Shown here: piece by piece, positions 1-7,804 of the stretch
How the letters are laid out: each line of letters opens with the position of its first letter
How positions within the stretch are numbered: position 1 is the stretch's first letter
Origin: CAYTIB01 sp964437725
GTDB lineage: Bacteria; UBA8248; JACPRG01; G963555815
Length of the DNA: 14,780 nt
Assembly: GCA_964437725.1 (NCBI GenBank)
Contig: CAYTIB010000051.1
Location: forward strand, 1 to 14,780
Reading direction: 5' to 3'
Program-made: the position numbers and the translations under genes
The notes under the pieces: model-generated
What the model saw: only the letters and a program-made list of their open reading frames with translations
What the model was told of the DNA's origin: nothing
Databases searched by the model: none

Positions 1-699
1 AAGTTGTTCACAAATCTCATAAGCAATGGTCTTATAGCCATCCACACCGTAGCAGTTACTTCCAATGGGAGGACCAAAGTAAGGAGAAGTCGGATACCAT
101 CCCAATCTTTGGATAGCGTCTTGGAGAAGTGTCCAACGGTCTTCCTTATTTTCCATTGCCACAGTCATGGCCCCATAGGAGCGAATCTGATCCATCATGG
201 CTGAAGCCGCTCCGCTAACGGTCAACACAACGCATGGATATCCTTTTTTTGCTGAATAAGCCGCGGCCGCCGCCCCTGCATTTCCGGTTGAACTGACCCC
301 TATCGTTTTTGCGCCAAATCGCCCCGACATGGCTAGAGCACCCACAGCCAGTCGAACCTTAAATGAACCAGTAGGATTTCGAGACTCATCCTTGAGGTGA
401 AGATTCGGAACACCTATAAGATTACCCATGGTGGGACAAGGAAGTAGAGGCGTCCCCCCCTCCCCTAAGGAAGCCACCTCTCCAATGTCTGAAGGTAAAA
501 ATTCACGGTAGCGCCACATATTAAATCTACGCTCGGCGAACTTATCCTTGAGTGTGGCTGGCTGAACTTTTGCATAATCGTAAGTCGGTGTGAGATTAGA
601 AGGCGCTTCAACTGCACATTTTGGACAACCGTCAAACCTCGGCTCAATGGGGTATTCCGTACTACAGCGAATACATTTAAGTCCTGTCAAGAAACTCAT
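1..699 (-). CDS. Threonine synthase-like PLP-dependent enzyme, 3' end outside the window
   Basis: The frame is open from the ATG at 699 to the left edge, giving 233 residues of an expected 380-450. The N-terminus carries a zinc ribbon with Cys9, Cys12, Cys25 and Cys28, common in one group of threonine synthases. A fold-type II PLP core follows: LGEGGTPLL, then KDESRNPTGSFKVR with the presumed Schiff-base Lys114, then the phosphate-binding GVSSTGNAGAAAAAY. Threonine synthase turns O-phosphohomoserine into threonine in the cytoplasm. Most ThrC proteins have SFKDR where this one has SFKVR, so a related lyase, dehydratase or racemase is possible. It starts 17 nt after the M24 gene and is probably the last visible gene of the left operon. 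The family call is firm; the substrate is not. No gene symbol is given because the C-terminal half is unseen. Confidence 0.85.
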   Translation of the reverse strand, partial: MSFLTGLKCIRCSTEYPIEPRFDGCPKCAVEAPSNLTPTYDYAKVQPATLKDKFAERRFNMWRYREFLPSDIGEVASLGEGGTPLLPCPTMGNLIGVPNLHLKDESRNPTGSFKVRLAVGALAMSGRFGAKTIGVSSTGNAGAAAAAYSAKKGYPCVVLTVSGAASAMMDQIRSYGAMTVAMENKEDRWTLLQDAIQRLGWYPTSPYFGPPIGSNCYGVDGYKTIAYEICEQL

Positions 700-716
700 C
701 GTACGAGCTCCGGGTT

Positions 717-1952
717 TCAGTCTTCAATGTTCTCTAAACTTCTGCTCATTCTCGTAAGACGCCTGCATCCAGTATCCGTCACAATAACAGTATCCTCTAC
801 CTGCAAACCCCCGAAACCTATCTCATAGTAGGGTGCCTCGACAGCGAGTACCATGTTGGGTTCAAGGTGTACTTTGTCACCTGGAGCGAGCCGAGGGGCA
901 TCATACCCACCGAGTGAAAGACCCATTCCATGCCCAACATGCTGGCGATTATAGTGAGGGATGCCGTTCCTCCGAACCTCCTCCACTGTCGCATGGAAGA
1001 TTTCTTCTCCTGTAATTCCAGGCTTAATGAGACCGATAGCTTGTTCTTGGCCTGCCAAAAGAGCATCGTAGTAGTATCTAGCCTTCTCAGACGGGGAACC
1101 AAAAGAAAAAGTGCGGGCGGTGTCGGAAAGATACCCTCCATAAACACAACCAACGTCAAATCGAATAAGATCCCCCCTTCGAAGCCTGTCCTCTCGGAAA
1201 TTGTACATCCCCAGGGCTCCACTTCGACCAAACCCAACATGATTCATGTTGGGACGTCCGCCACGCTTGACTTGTCCAACGTCAAAAGCTAAGGCCATTT
1301 CCTCCTCCAGTATTCCCTCGTGCGAAAGTGCTACTGCATCCTTAATTGCATCTTCTGTTATGCGAACGGCTTTTTCGAGCCGCTCTATCTCAATATTTGT
1401 CTTAACTTTCCGAATTTCACGAAAAACGTTGGAAGCTGGTCTCAGCTCAAGACCTGGAAGTTTTTCTCTGATTTTCGGAACCAGAGCAGGGTTCAAGCCA
1501 AGCTCGTCGTATCCCACAATCCCTCTATCGAGGTCCGCAGATGTGAGAATAGAAACCAACCCCTCAAGGAAGGAGTCCACAGGTTCCAAATCAATTCCTA
1601 CTTCTTTAATTCGATTCTCTCGATCCGTAAGAGGAACTGACTCATCCAATTCCCGATAAAACGTGCCATAAGTAGCCACACCGGCAAGAGAGACGGGCGA
1701 GCCCTCCAGGTAATCCACCTCGCTACGTGGGATGGTTAACCAGGGAGAATTAAGTCGATCTTTATTGACTGCAACAGCAAGGTCACCCTGCCTCCATACC
1801 CCAGATAGATAAAAAACATTCGGGATATTCGTCGCTGCTAGAAGTCCAGTCAGCCCTAATTCGCCGAGCACTTCATCCGCCCTCGAAGCATTAATGATCA
1901 AAGCATTCTCCAGTGCAATAAGAAGCCAATTTCCTCTCCTCGATTCTGCCAC
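717..1952 (-). CDS. M24 family metallopeptidase (Xaa-Pro aminopeptidase / creatinase-like)
   Basis: This 411-residue protein has the two-domain layout of the M24 'pita-bread' family: a creatinase-like N-terminal domain (about 20-180) and a C-terminal catalytic domain. All five metal ligands are visible: Asp266 (FDVG), Asp277 (SDTARTF), His341 (VGHGMGL), Glu372 (AVEAPYY) and Glu386 (QVEDT). The family includes Xaa-Pro aminopeptidases/dipeptidases and non-peptidase C-N hydrolases such as creatinase, and the sequence does not separate these. The start is uncertain. The longest frame begins with GTG at 1952, which has no well-placed ribosome site. A TTG at 1901 has GGAG six bases upstream and would begin the protein at LIINASRADEVL, close to where family members usually start. 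The gene lies 26 nt after the aldo/keto reductase and 17 nt before the threonine-synthase-like gene, so it is probably co-transcribed with both. Confidence 0.9.
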   Translation of the reverse strand: MAESRRGNWLLIALENALIINASRADEVLGELGLTGLLAATNIPNVFYLSGVWRQGDLAVAVNKDRLNSPWLTIPRSEVDYLEGSPVSLAGVATYGTFYRELDESVPLTDRENRIKEVGIDLEPVDSFLEGLVSILTSADLDRGIVGYDELGLNPALVPKIREKLPGLELRPASNVFREIRKVKTNIEIERLEKAVRITEDAIKDAVALSHEGILEEEMALAFDVGQVKRGGRPNMNHVGFGRSGALGMYNFREDRLRRGDLIRFDVGCVYGGYLSDTARTFSFGSPSEKARYYYDALLAGQEQAIGLIKPGITGEEIFHATVEEVRRNGIPHYNRQHVGHGMGLSLGGYDAPRLAPGDKVHLEPNMVLAVEAPYYEIGFGGLQVEDTVIVTDTGCRRLTRMSRSLENIED

Positions 1953-1978
1953 CTCAGATTCATTGAACCTCTCCAGAG

Positions 1979-2887
1979 CTAAATTTCCTTGATTCTTTCT
2001 ACCATCTCCTGTGGAAGCGTGTCATTAAAGGCAGCATTTTGGACTGCCTGTTCGGGTGTTCGAATCCCTGGGATAACAGTCGAGATATTAGGATTCGAAA
2101 CACAAAAACGAATTGCAGCTTCAGTTTCGGACAGATTTATTTCGGTCGCTATTTCTCTCAACTTATCTAGTCTATCTTGAAACTTTGATATATTCTCAGG
2201 GCCAAGAATTTTGCTTCGAAAATCACCTTCTGCAAAATTGTGCCCTGCTTGAAATCGACCCGAAAGGAAACCTCGCTTCAGAGGTACTCGAGAAATAACT
2301 CCAACATTCACTTCTCTCGCCCTAGCAAACACATCACTGGCCTCCTGTTGAAGAATGTTGTACTCCATTTGGATGACAGACGGGCGGCGACATTCAACGG
2401 CTAGTTCACATTCTTCCACTGTATTCACTGATACTCCCCAATTCTTGATTTTGCCTTGCGACTTCATGTCATCGAGCAAATCAAATCTAGTCTCTGCACT
2501 TAAATCATTGACGGTCGGGTTATGAAGAAGATATAGGTCGATAATTTCAACCCCCAACCTCTTCAAGCTTCCCTCAACACATCCCTGGATGTACTCAGGC
2601 GTGAAATTATACTTTCCCGTCACCATATTATTCCCACCCTTGGTACAGACAATTACCTGATCCCCGTCCGGCCGTTGTTTTATAAAGTTTCCGATAAGTT
2701 CTTCACTCCGTCCGGATCCATAGGCATCAGAGGTGTCTATGAAATTCACTCCAGAATCAACAGCAGAGTGTAGGGCCTTGCCGCTTACACTGTCATCAAC
2801 TGGACCAAACATTCCCCCAATGGTCATCGCTCCAAAACCGATGACACTAACCTCCAATTCGGTTTTTCCGAGCATTCGTTTTTCCAT
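1979..2887 (-). CDS. Aldo/keto reductase
   Basis: A 302-residue NAD(P)H-dependent oxidoreductase of the aldo/keto reductase superfamily, with a single TIM barrel and no signal peptide. The tetrad is present: Asp51 and Tyr56 in FIDTSDAYGSGRSEE, Lys83 in VCTKGG and His122 in LYLLHNP. The C-terminal cofactor region includes ISTVIPGIRTPEQ. Members reduce aldehydes or ketones to alcohols or run the reverse reaction; some are sugar or L-glyceraldehyde reductases. The substrate cannot be read from sequence. An in-frame ATG lies eight codons upstream at 2911. I chose 2887 because a strong purine tract (GGGGGAAG) sits 6-7 bases before it and MEKRMLGKTELEVS matches the usual family start. The gene is second in the left operon, 86 nt after the amidase, and may process a carbonyl product of the same pathway (inference). 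Confidence 0.92.
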   Translation of the reverse strand: MEKRMLGKTELEVSVIGFGAMTIGGMFGPVDDSVSGKALHSAVDSGVNFIDTSDAYGSGRSEELIGNFIKQRPDGDQVIVCTKGGNNMVTGKYNFTPEYIQGCVEGSLKRLGVEIIDLYLLHNPTVNDLSAETRFDLLDDMKSQGKIKNWGVSVNTVEECELAVECRRPSVIQMEYNILQQEASDVFARAREVNVGVISRVPLKRGFLSGRFQAGHNFAEGDFRSKILGPENISKFQDRLDKLREIATEINLSETEAAIRFCVSNPNISTVIPGIRTPEQAVQNAAFNDTLPQEMVERIKEI

Positions 2888-2973
2888 TAAAGTCTTCCCC
2901 CAATCATTCATAACTTAAAAGAAATAGAGGAAAGCAAAATCACACAATCCTCACTCAGACCCTACCAAAGCAA

Positions 2974-4428
2974 TTAAAGACCAAAAACAGGCGGGCGTCG
3001 ATTCTTCCATGGTCTAGCGACTTCTATTTGCGAGGCGAGCCGGAATAGTGTGGCTTCCTCGCCAAAACGTGCTGCAAATTGGACACCAACTGGTAGATTT
3101 TCACGGTTCCAAAAGAGAGGGACGGACATTGCAGGTTGGCCCGTTCCATTAGAGATATAAGTGAACGGAGAAAAAGCTGCGACTTTCTTGCGGACCTCTA
3201 GAGCCTCATCCGCTCCGGCTCCTTCTCGGACAGAAAACGTCCCTAATGGGACAGGTGGTTGACCAAGAGTCGGAGTTAGCCACATATCGTGATCCTCAAA
3301 AAATTGCGCAATGCTCCTCGATTCCTTCTGAAGATCTTGAATCGCCAAGAGATATTGAGAGGCAGAAATTTCCCTGCCTCGCTGGCTAAAAGCCCATAGA
3401 AATGGTTCAAAGTATTCCGAGGAAATTTGACGACCAACTCTGTTAGACCAGTATTCCTGCATCCATGCAGTCCCCACCGCTAAAATAGATGTCATCGCTT
3501 GCCAAAAATTTTCCGCGTTATACGACGGGCTCGACTCGATAACATCATGACCCAATTCCTCACAAAGCTTTGCAGCATCCTCTACCGCGGCAAAAGAATC
3601 GGAGTGAAGCTCCGTACCCAAGGGGGTAGTGGTTGCGTACGCAATTCTCAATCGACCGGGATCCGAGCCAACCTCCTTAATAAACGGTCGGCTTTGTAAA
3701 GGGAGTCCATAAGGATCTCCAAGGTCCGGACCGGAAACCACATCTAAAATAGCCGCGGAATCCCGAACCGACCGGGTTAAAACATGTTCAGTCACAACAC
3801 CACTAAAAAGGTCACCATAATAAGGTCCCAGTGGATTTCGTCCACGGGTGGGTTTCAAACCAAAAAGCCCACAGCAGGAAGCAGGAATGCGAATCGACCC
3901 ACCAGCATCATTTCCATGGGCAACCGCGACCATCCCCGAGGCCACTGCAGCGGCGGAACCTCCACTTGAGCCACCAGATGTCCTGTTAGGATCCCAAGGA
4001 TTTCGTGTTGAACCAAATCTGGCAGGCTCCGTTGACGCACCGATGGCAAACTCCGGGAGATTGGTCTTTCCTAAAATGATAAATCCTGCCCTTTTTATCC
4101 GCTTTACGAACTCACTATCCTCTTTGGATACAAAATCCCCCAAAAATACTGAACCTGCTGTCGTACGGATACCTGCGCATTCAGCTATGAAATCCTTCAA
4201 TAGAAATGGTACCCCTTGAAATGGGCCTCCCGGAATTTTTCCCGTTGCCACTTCTCGGGCAATTTCATAAGTCGAGGTTGTAACAGCGTTGAGTTTGACG
4301 TTCAAATGTTCCACACGTTCTATAGCTGCATTGACTAATTCTATTGGTCTTATTTCCCCATTACGAACTAGCTCAGCCTGGGCCGTCGCATCCAGGGAGG
4401 CGAGATCTTCCAATAATTTGTCTTTCAT
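2974..4428 (-). CDS. Amidase-signature hydrolase, 6-aminohexanoate-cyclic-dimer hydrolase (NylA)-like
   Basis: A 484-residue cytoplasmic amidase-signature enzyme that hydrolyses C-N amide bonds by a Ser-cisSer-Lys triad. The triad is visible as Lys78 (PFLLKDF), Ser154 in the glycine/serine-rich GGSSGGSAAA stretch and Ser178 in AGGSIRIPAS. The 24-residue spacing of the two serines equals that of NylA (Ser150/Ser174). The stretch NDAGGSIRIPASCCGLFGLK and the C-terminal GTGQPAMSVPLFW and RPWKNRRPP motifs also resemble the NylA branch rather than GatA. There are no GatB or GatC neighbours, so a tRNA amidotransferase role is unlikely. The natural substrate may be a small cyclic or acylated amide; a nylon-oligomer role is not implied. 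The ATG at 4428 has GGAAGG about five bases upstream. It is the first gene of the left operon and is read away from the CoA-transferase genes. Confidence 0.93.
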   Translation of the reverse strand: MKDKLLEDLASLDATAQAELVRNGEIRPIELVNAAIERVEHLNVKLNAVTTSTYEIAREVATGKIPGGPFQGVPFLLKDFIAECAGIRTTAGSVFLGDFVSKEDSEFVKRIKRAGFIILGKTNLPEFAIGASTEPARFGSTRNPWDPNRTSGGSSGGSAAAVASGMVAVAHGNDAGGSIRIPASCCGLFGLKPTRGRNPLGPYYGDLFSGVVTEHVLTRSVRDSAAILDVVSGPDLGDPYGLPLQSRPFIKEVGSDPGRLRIAYATTTPLGTELHSDSFAAVEDAAKLCEELGHDVIESSPSYNAENFWQAMTSILAVGTAWMQEYWSNRVGRQISSEYFEPFLWAFSQRGREISASQYLLAIQDLQKESRSIAQFFEDHDMWLTPTLGQPPVPLGTFSVREGAGADEALEVRKKVAAFSPFTYISNGTGQPAMSVPLFWNRENLPVGVQFAARFGEEATLFRLASQIEVARPWKNRRPPVFGL

Positions 4429-4471
4429 ATTCCTTCCAATTGATAGATTCCATTATTCAAGGTTTGACCCA

Positions 4472-4477
4472 ATTATA
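4472..4477 (-). promoter_or_regulatory. Putative -10 element of the amidase operon
   Basis: On the minus strand a perfect TATAAT lies 44 bases before the amidase ATG, within GCCGGCTATAATTGGG. No good -35 is found at 16-18 bases upstream; the hexamer at 17 is ATGCAT. It could therefore be an activator-dependent promoter or a chance match in an AT-rich area. The predicted leader of about 37 nt ends in a good ribosome site. Confidence 0.35.
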
Positions 4478-4794
4478 GCCGGCCCATTTGTTTTATGCAT
4501 GTGAGGCAATAATTATTTCAAAAAAATATAGTCATGGAAAAATCGAATGTTCAAAAAGCAGAAATTCAAATGCTTAGAGAAATTCAAATACTTAATATTT
4601 AACATAAAATAATTACATTTTAAGTGTTGTTATTAAAAGGATTAAATTAATTTATCTCTTCTGGTAATATAATTTATTTTTTGCTGAGCTGAATGTGATT
4701 TCTAAATAAACCACCTTCTCCTTAAGCTTTACTTTTAATGCTAATACAACAAAAAGCCTTTTCAGGTAAGCTCTCTAAATAATCCCTGATTCCA

Positions 4795-4824
4795 TTGACT
4801 CATCGAGACAAATAGAGGCATGAT
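4795..4824 (+). promoter_or_regulatory. Putative sigma70-type promoter of the CoA-transferase operon
   Basis: TTGACT (4795-4800, five of six consensus) is followed after 18 bases by CATGAT (4819-4824, four of six). Transcription would start near 4831, giving a leader of about 30 nt that contains the AAGGA ribosome site. The match is moderate and the background AT-rich. CATAAT and TATTAT hexamers also occur at 4827-4837 without a partner -35. Confidence 0.35.
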
Positions 4825-4862
4825 CTCATAATATTATCTAACCGTATTCACAAGGATTCGAA

Positions 4863-5815
4863 ATGATTCCTACTTACAAGTCCCTCCGGAAAACAATTGA
4901 GAAAAAAAACCGAGGACTCAGAGAGAAGGTTCAATCTCTCTCTGAAGCTGTCCAGCTCATCCCCGACGGTGCTCATGTTGCCATCGGTGGTTGTCACTAT
5001 TCACGTACGCCCATGGCTCTCATTTGGGAGATCATTCGACAAAAGCGCAAGAACTTGACTGTCTCTCGCAGCATTACCAGTACGGAGGGAGATCTTCTGC
5101 TAGCGGGGGTGTCTCCCAACACATCCTGTCTAGCTGGTTTAGTGCTGGGGTCACTTGGGGTGTTTCCCGTGTTATGCGTGATTATATCCAATCAGGAAAG
5201 GCTCGCTATGAAGAATGGAGCCACCTTAGTATTGGACTCGGGTATCGAGCGGGTGGGATGGGTATTCCGTTTATCCCCTCTCGTTCTATGCTGGGGAGCG
5301 ACATCGCAGCTCAGCTACCAGACCTTAAGACCATCAATTGTCCGTACACAGGCGAACGACTGGCTCTGATCCCCGCTCTAAATCCCGATGTGGCTGTCAT
5401 TCACGTTCATCGCGCAGACATATATGGTAACGCACAGATTGATGGGCTTCCCTTCATGGATATTGACATAGCGCTCGCAGCCGAAAAAGTTATCCTTTCC
5501 GCCGAAAGCATCGTCTCCAATGAACAGATCCGCCGGGAAGCCGAGCGTACACAAATCTCTTTCTTATGCGTAGATTCAGTTGTCGAAGTACCATTTGGGA
5601 GCATGCCACACGAGTGCTACGGTGTCTACGAACCGGCTTTTGATCACATCGATCAATACTGCAAAAGCATAGAGTTCGATGGAACCAAAGCCGCGAAGAA
5701 TTACCTCATAGATAATGTCTACACACCTACTTCTTGGAATGAGTATCTAGAAAAATTTGGAATCCAAAACCTTATAGCTGCCTCCAAGGCAGGCTCAGAG
5801 GTTCACAGTGCCTAA
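4863..5815 (+). pseudogene. Glutaconate-type CoA-transferase subunit A, frameshifted
   Basis: The alpha subunit of a family I (glutaconate/3-oxoacid type) CoA-transferase, which moves CoA between carboxylic acids together with the beta subunit that follows. The gene is split between two frames. The first, from ATG 4863 (AAGGA six bases upstream), carries IPDGAHVAIGGCHYSRTP and ends near TEGDLLLAG. The second continues with GGVSQHILSSWFSAG and the rest of the domain to the stop at 5815. The switch is at five G (5105-5109). One extra G would give LLLAGGVSQH and a single 317-residue protein of normal family length. Codons on both sides look well conserved, so the lesion is very recent or a base-calling error. 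Residues 1-25 are longer than in typical GctA. The end overlaps subunit B by 8 nt, as expected for coupled subunits. Confidence 0.85.
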
Positions 5816-6584
5816 AACCAAAACCTACAACCCCCAAGAGATGATTTGTGTTATTAGCTCTCGGGCTCTTAAGAATGGACATGTTATTTTTGGAGGTGCC
5901 GGTCTTCCACTAGTGTCCGCGATTCTCGCACAAAATACCCACGCTCCCCAGCTCACCATTCTCTTTGAAGGAGGTGTCATCGGACCACGTGTTATACCTG
6001 GCAAGCTCCCGCCATCAACAAATGAAGCACGTTGCGCGTGGGGAGCCAGTAAATTACTTCCAATCACTGACGTTCTCCTTCTCATGCAACGAGGTTATGT
6101 TGATTACGGATTCCTTGGGGGTGCACAGATAGACCAATTTGGAAATCTGAATAGCTCTTTTATTGGAGATCCGATAAATCCAAAAGTACGCCTACCCGGG
6201 ACTGGGGGAGCCAATGACATAGCCAGTATGACCAAGGTAATCGTTTCCATGCGACACGAAATACGCAGGTTTGTGAAACAGGTGGATTTCATCACTAGCC
6301 CAGGGTTCCTGAGTGGCGGAAAATCAAGAGTCCAAGAAGGGCTCATATCTGGTGGAGCACACCTTGTAGTAACGGATCTCGGAGTGATGGATTTCGATGT
6401 TAAAGATGGAAGGATGAGACTAAAATCCCTGCACCCCGGAGTCACCATTAAGGAGATTCAAGCGAAAACCGGTTTCAAGTTGAAAATTCCAAAAAAAATT
6501 CCTAAAACCAATCCCCCCACTACTAAAGAGCTACTCATGCTTCGCGCATTGGATCCGGAAGGACGATACACTCAAAGACATTAA
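5808..6584 (+). CDS. Glutaconate-type CoA-transferase subunit B
   Basis: A 258-residue beta subunit of a family I CoA-transferase. The glutamate that forms the acyl-glutamyl-CoA intermediate appears as Glu54 in LTILFEGGVIGPRV. That position agrees with the catalytic Glu54 of Acidaminococcus glutaconate CoA-transferase subunit B. It also argues against an IpdB-type ring-opening hydrolase, where this Glu is absent. Further family motifs are YVDYGFLGGAQIDQFGNLNS, RLPGTGGANDIAS and a late VTDLGVMDF segment. The GTG start at 5808 lies inside the end of subunit A (8-nt overlap) with GAGG about six bases upstream, so translation is probably coupled. The acid substrate is unknown. The absence of beta-oxidation or ring-cleavage neighbours leaves the pathway open. 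If subunit A is truly broken, this subunit has no partner in the window. Confidence 0.9.
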   Translation: MPKTKTYNPQEMICVISSRALKNGHVIFGGAGLPLVSAILAQNTHAPQLTILFEGGVIGPRVIPGKLPPSTNEARCAWGASKLLPITDVLLLMQRGYVDYGFLGGAQIDQFGNLNSSFIGDPINPKVRLPGTGGANDIASMTKVIVSMRHEIRRFVKQVDFITSPGFLSGGKSRVQEGLISGGAHLVVTDLGVMDFDVKDGRMRLKSLHPGVTIKEIQAKTGFKLKIPKKIPKTNPPTTKELLMLRALDPEGRYTQRH

Positions 6585-6774
6585 TTCAAAATAACCATAT
6601 TGAATGTGGTTCGGGGTGTGAGCGAAAGTTCTATTTATGCTTTTTAGTGTAATTGCAGATTTCTTTCAGGGTTTCGTATTGATGAGAACCAGGAGAATTA
6701 TAAACTCCAGTTTGTTTTGTCGGATTGATGTTTGTAACTGAATGGGTCTTATTATCTATATTAAAAAAGAGACC

Positions 6775-7803
6775 TCAGGTTGGAACTCGCAACAGCTTTC
6801 TCTCAATCAAGGCCTCGGCAATCTGGATACTATTAAGGGCTGCACCCTTCCTAAGATTGTCGGCAACAATCCACATATCAAGACCGTTTTCAACGCTCAT
6901 GTCTTCCCGTATGCGGCCAATATAGACATCATCTTTCCCTGCTACATCCCTCCCCTGAGGATATAAGTTTCGATCAGGAGAATCATAAACCATGACACCA
7001 GGAGCTTCGGACAGTACAGCTCGTGCATCGTTTGCCGATATGGGTTTCAGAGTTTCAACATTGATCGACTCTGAATGACAATGAAACACCGGAACTCGAA
7101 CGGTTGTTGCGGTAATTGATAAATCAGGAATTCCCAAGATCTTTCTCGTCTCATCAATCATCTTAATTTCTTCATCCGAATAACCGTTTTCCTGAAAGTC
7201 GGCAATATGGGGAAGACAGTTAAATGCTATCTCATAGGGATAAACTTCTGCTTTGGTTTCCTGAAAATTCAGTAAATCGCGCACCTGCTGCTCAAGTTCC
7301 GCCATGGCTTTTTTCCCTGTTCCAGAAACCGATTGGTAAGTAGAGACAACTACTCGCTTAATTCCTACTGCATCGTGAATCGGCTTCAATCCCACAACCA
7401 TTTGGATTGTCGAACAATTTGGATTTGCGATGATTCCCCTATGAAATTCAAGCGCTTCAGGATTAACTTCAGGGACTACCAGTGGCACCTCCGGATCCAT
7501 ACGAAATACACTCGTATTGTCCACAACAACCGCCCCTGCCTCAACAGCGTAGGGGACATATTCACGGCTACGAACACCTCCTGCCGAAAATAAAGCCAAG
7601 TCGATTTCCTTGAAGCTGTCGGAGGAAAGTGGTTCGATGGAAATTTCCTTATCTCGGTATTTAATCGACTCACCAACACTTCGCTCCGAGGCCAAGAGCC
7701 GAAGTTGAGCAACTGGGAAATCCCGCTCTTCTAAGATGGCTAACAATTCATTTCCGACAGCACCCGTAGCCCCTACTACAGCCACGTTACATTTGCCGGC
7801 CAT
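6775..7803 (-). CDS. asd: Aspartate-semialdehyde dehydrogenase
   Basis: A cytoplasmic enzyme of 342 residues that reduces 4-aspartyl phosphate to aspartate semialdehyde with NADPH. It is the branch step to lysine/diaminopimelate, threonine and methionine. The N-terminal dinucleotide-binding loop is AVVGATGAVGNELL (8-21). The nucleophile is Cys130 in IANPNCSTIQ, and the catalytic His is probably His243 in RVPVFHCHSESI. QSVSGTGKKAM and the late GKDDVYIGRIRED are also typical. The frame extends 18 codons further upstream into leuB, but the ATG at 7803 has GGAGG nine bases before it and fits the family start MAGKCNVAVVGATG. It begins one nucleotide after the leuB stop, so it is presumably translated by coupling and shares the leuB promoter. 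Confidence 0.97.
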   Translation of the reverse strand: MAGKCNVAVVGATGAVGNELLAILEERDFPVAQLRLLASERSVGESIKYRDKEISIEPLSSDSFKEIDLALFSAGGVRSREYVPYAVEAGAVVVDNTSVFRMDPEVPLVVPEVNPEALEFHRGIIANPNCSTIQMVVGLKPIHDAVGIKRVVVSTYQSVSGTGKKAMAELEQQVRDLLNFQETKAEVYPYEIAFNCLPHIADFQENGYSDEEIKMIDETRKILGIPDLSITATTVRVPVFHCHSESINVETLKPISANDARAVLSEAPGVMVYDSPDRNLYPQGRDVAGKDDVYIGRIREDMSVENGLDMWIVADNLRKGAALNSIQIAEALIERKLLRVPT

Positions 7804-7804
7804 A

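Larger units (their letters stand above)
4429..4862. other. AT-rich divergent intergenic region
   Basis: This 434-nt stretch separates the amidase (leftward) from the CoA-transferase pair (rightward). It is markedly AT-rich, especially 4505-4690, and has no convincing open frame, tRNA or structured RNA that I can recognise. Putative promoters for both flanking operons lie near its ends and are listed separately. The middle 250 nt shows only AT-rich, mildly repetitive runs such as repeated aaattcaaat at about 4562-4587, with no clear inverted repeat. A shared regulator of the two divergent operons could bind here, but no operator can be named. Confidence 0.6.

Noticed and set aside
5104..5110. 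Programmed -1 frameshifting at the G run
   Set aside because: The bases CGGGGGT do not form a classical slippery heptamer in the right frame and I see no clear downstream pseudoknot. CoA-transferase A subunits are not known to need recoding, so a missing base is simpler.
4991..5369. Two overlapping plus-strand frames read as separate genes at the start of the CoA-transferase region
   Set aside because: The beginning of the second frame (from ATG 4991) and the end of the first are out-of-frame translation. Only 4863 to about 5108 in one frame and about 5108 to 5815 in the other resemble the family, so they are parts of one frameshifted gene.
6593..6611. Hairpin AACCATA-ttgaa-TGTGGTT after the CoA-transferase genes, considered as a terminator
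   Set aside because: The 7-bp stem contains a G-T pair and is not followed by a T-run in either direction, so rho-independent termination is not supported.
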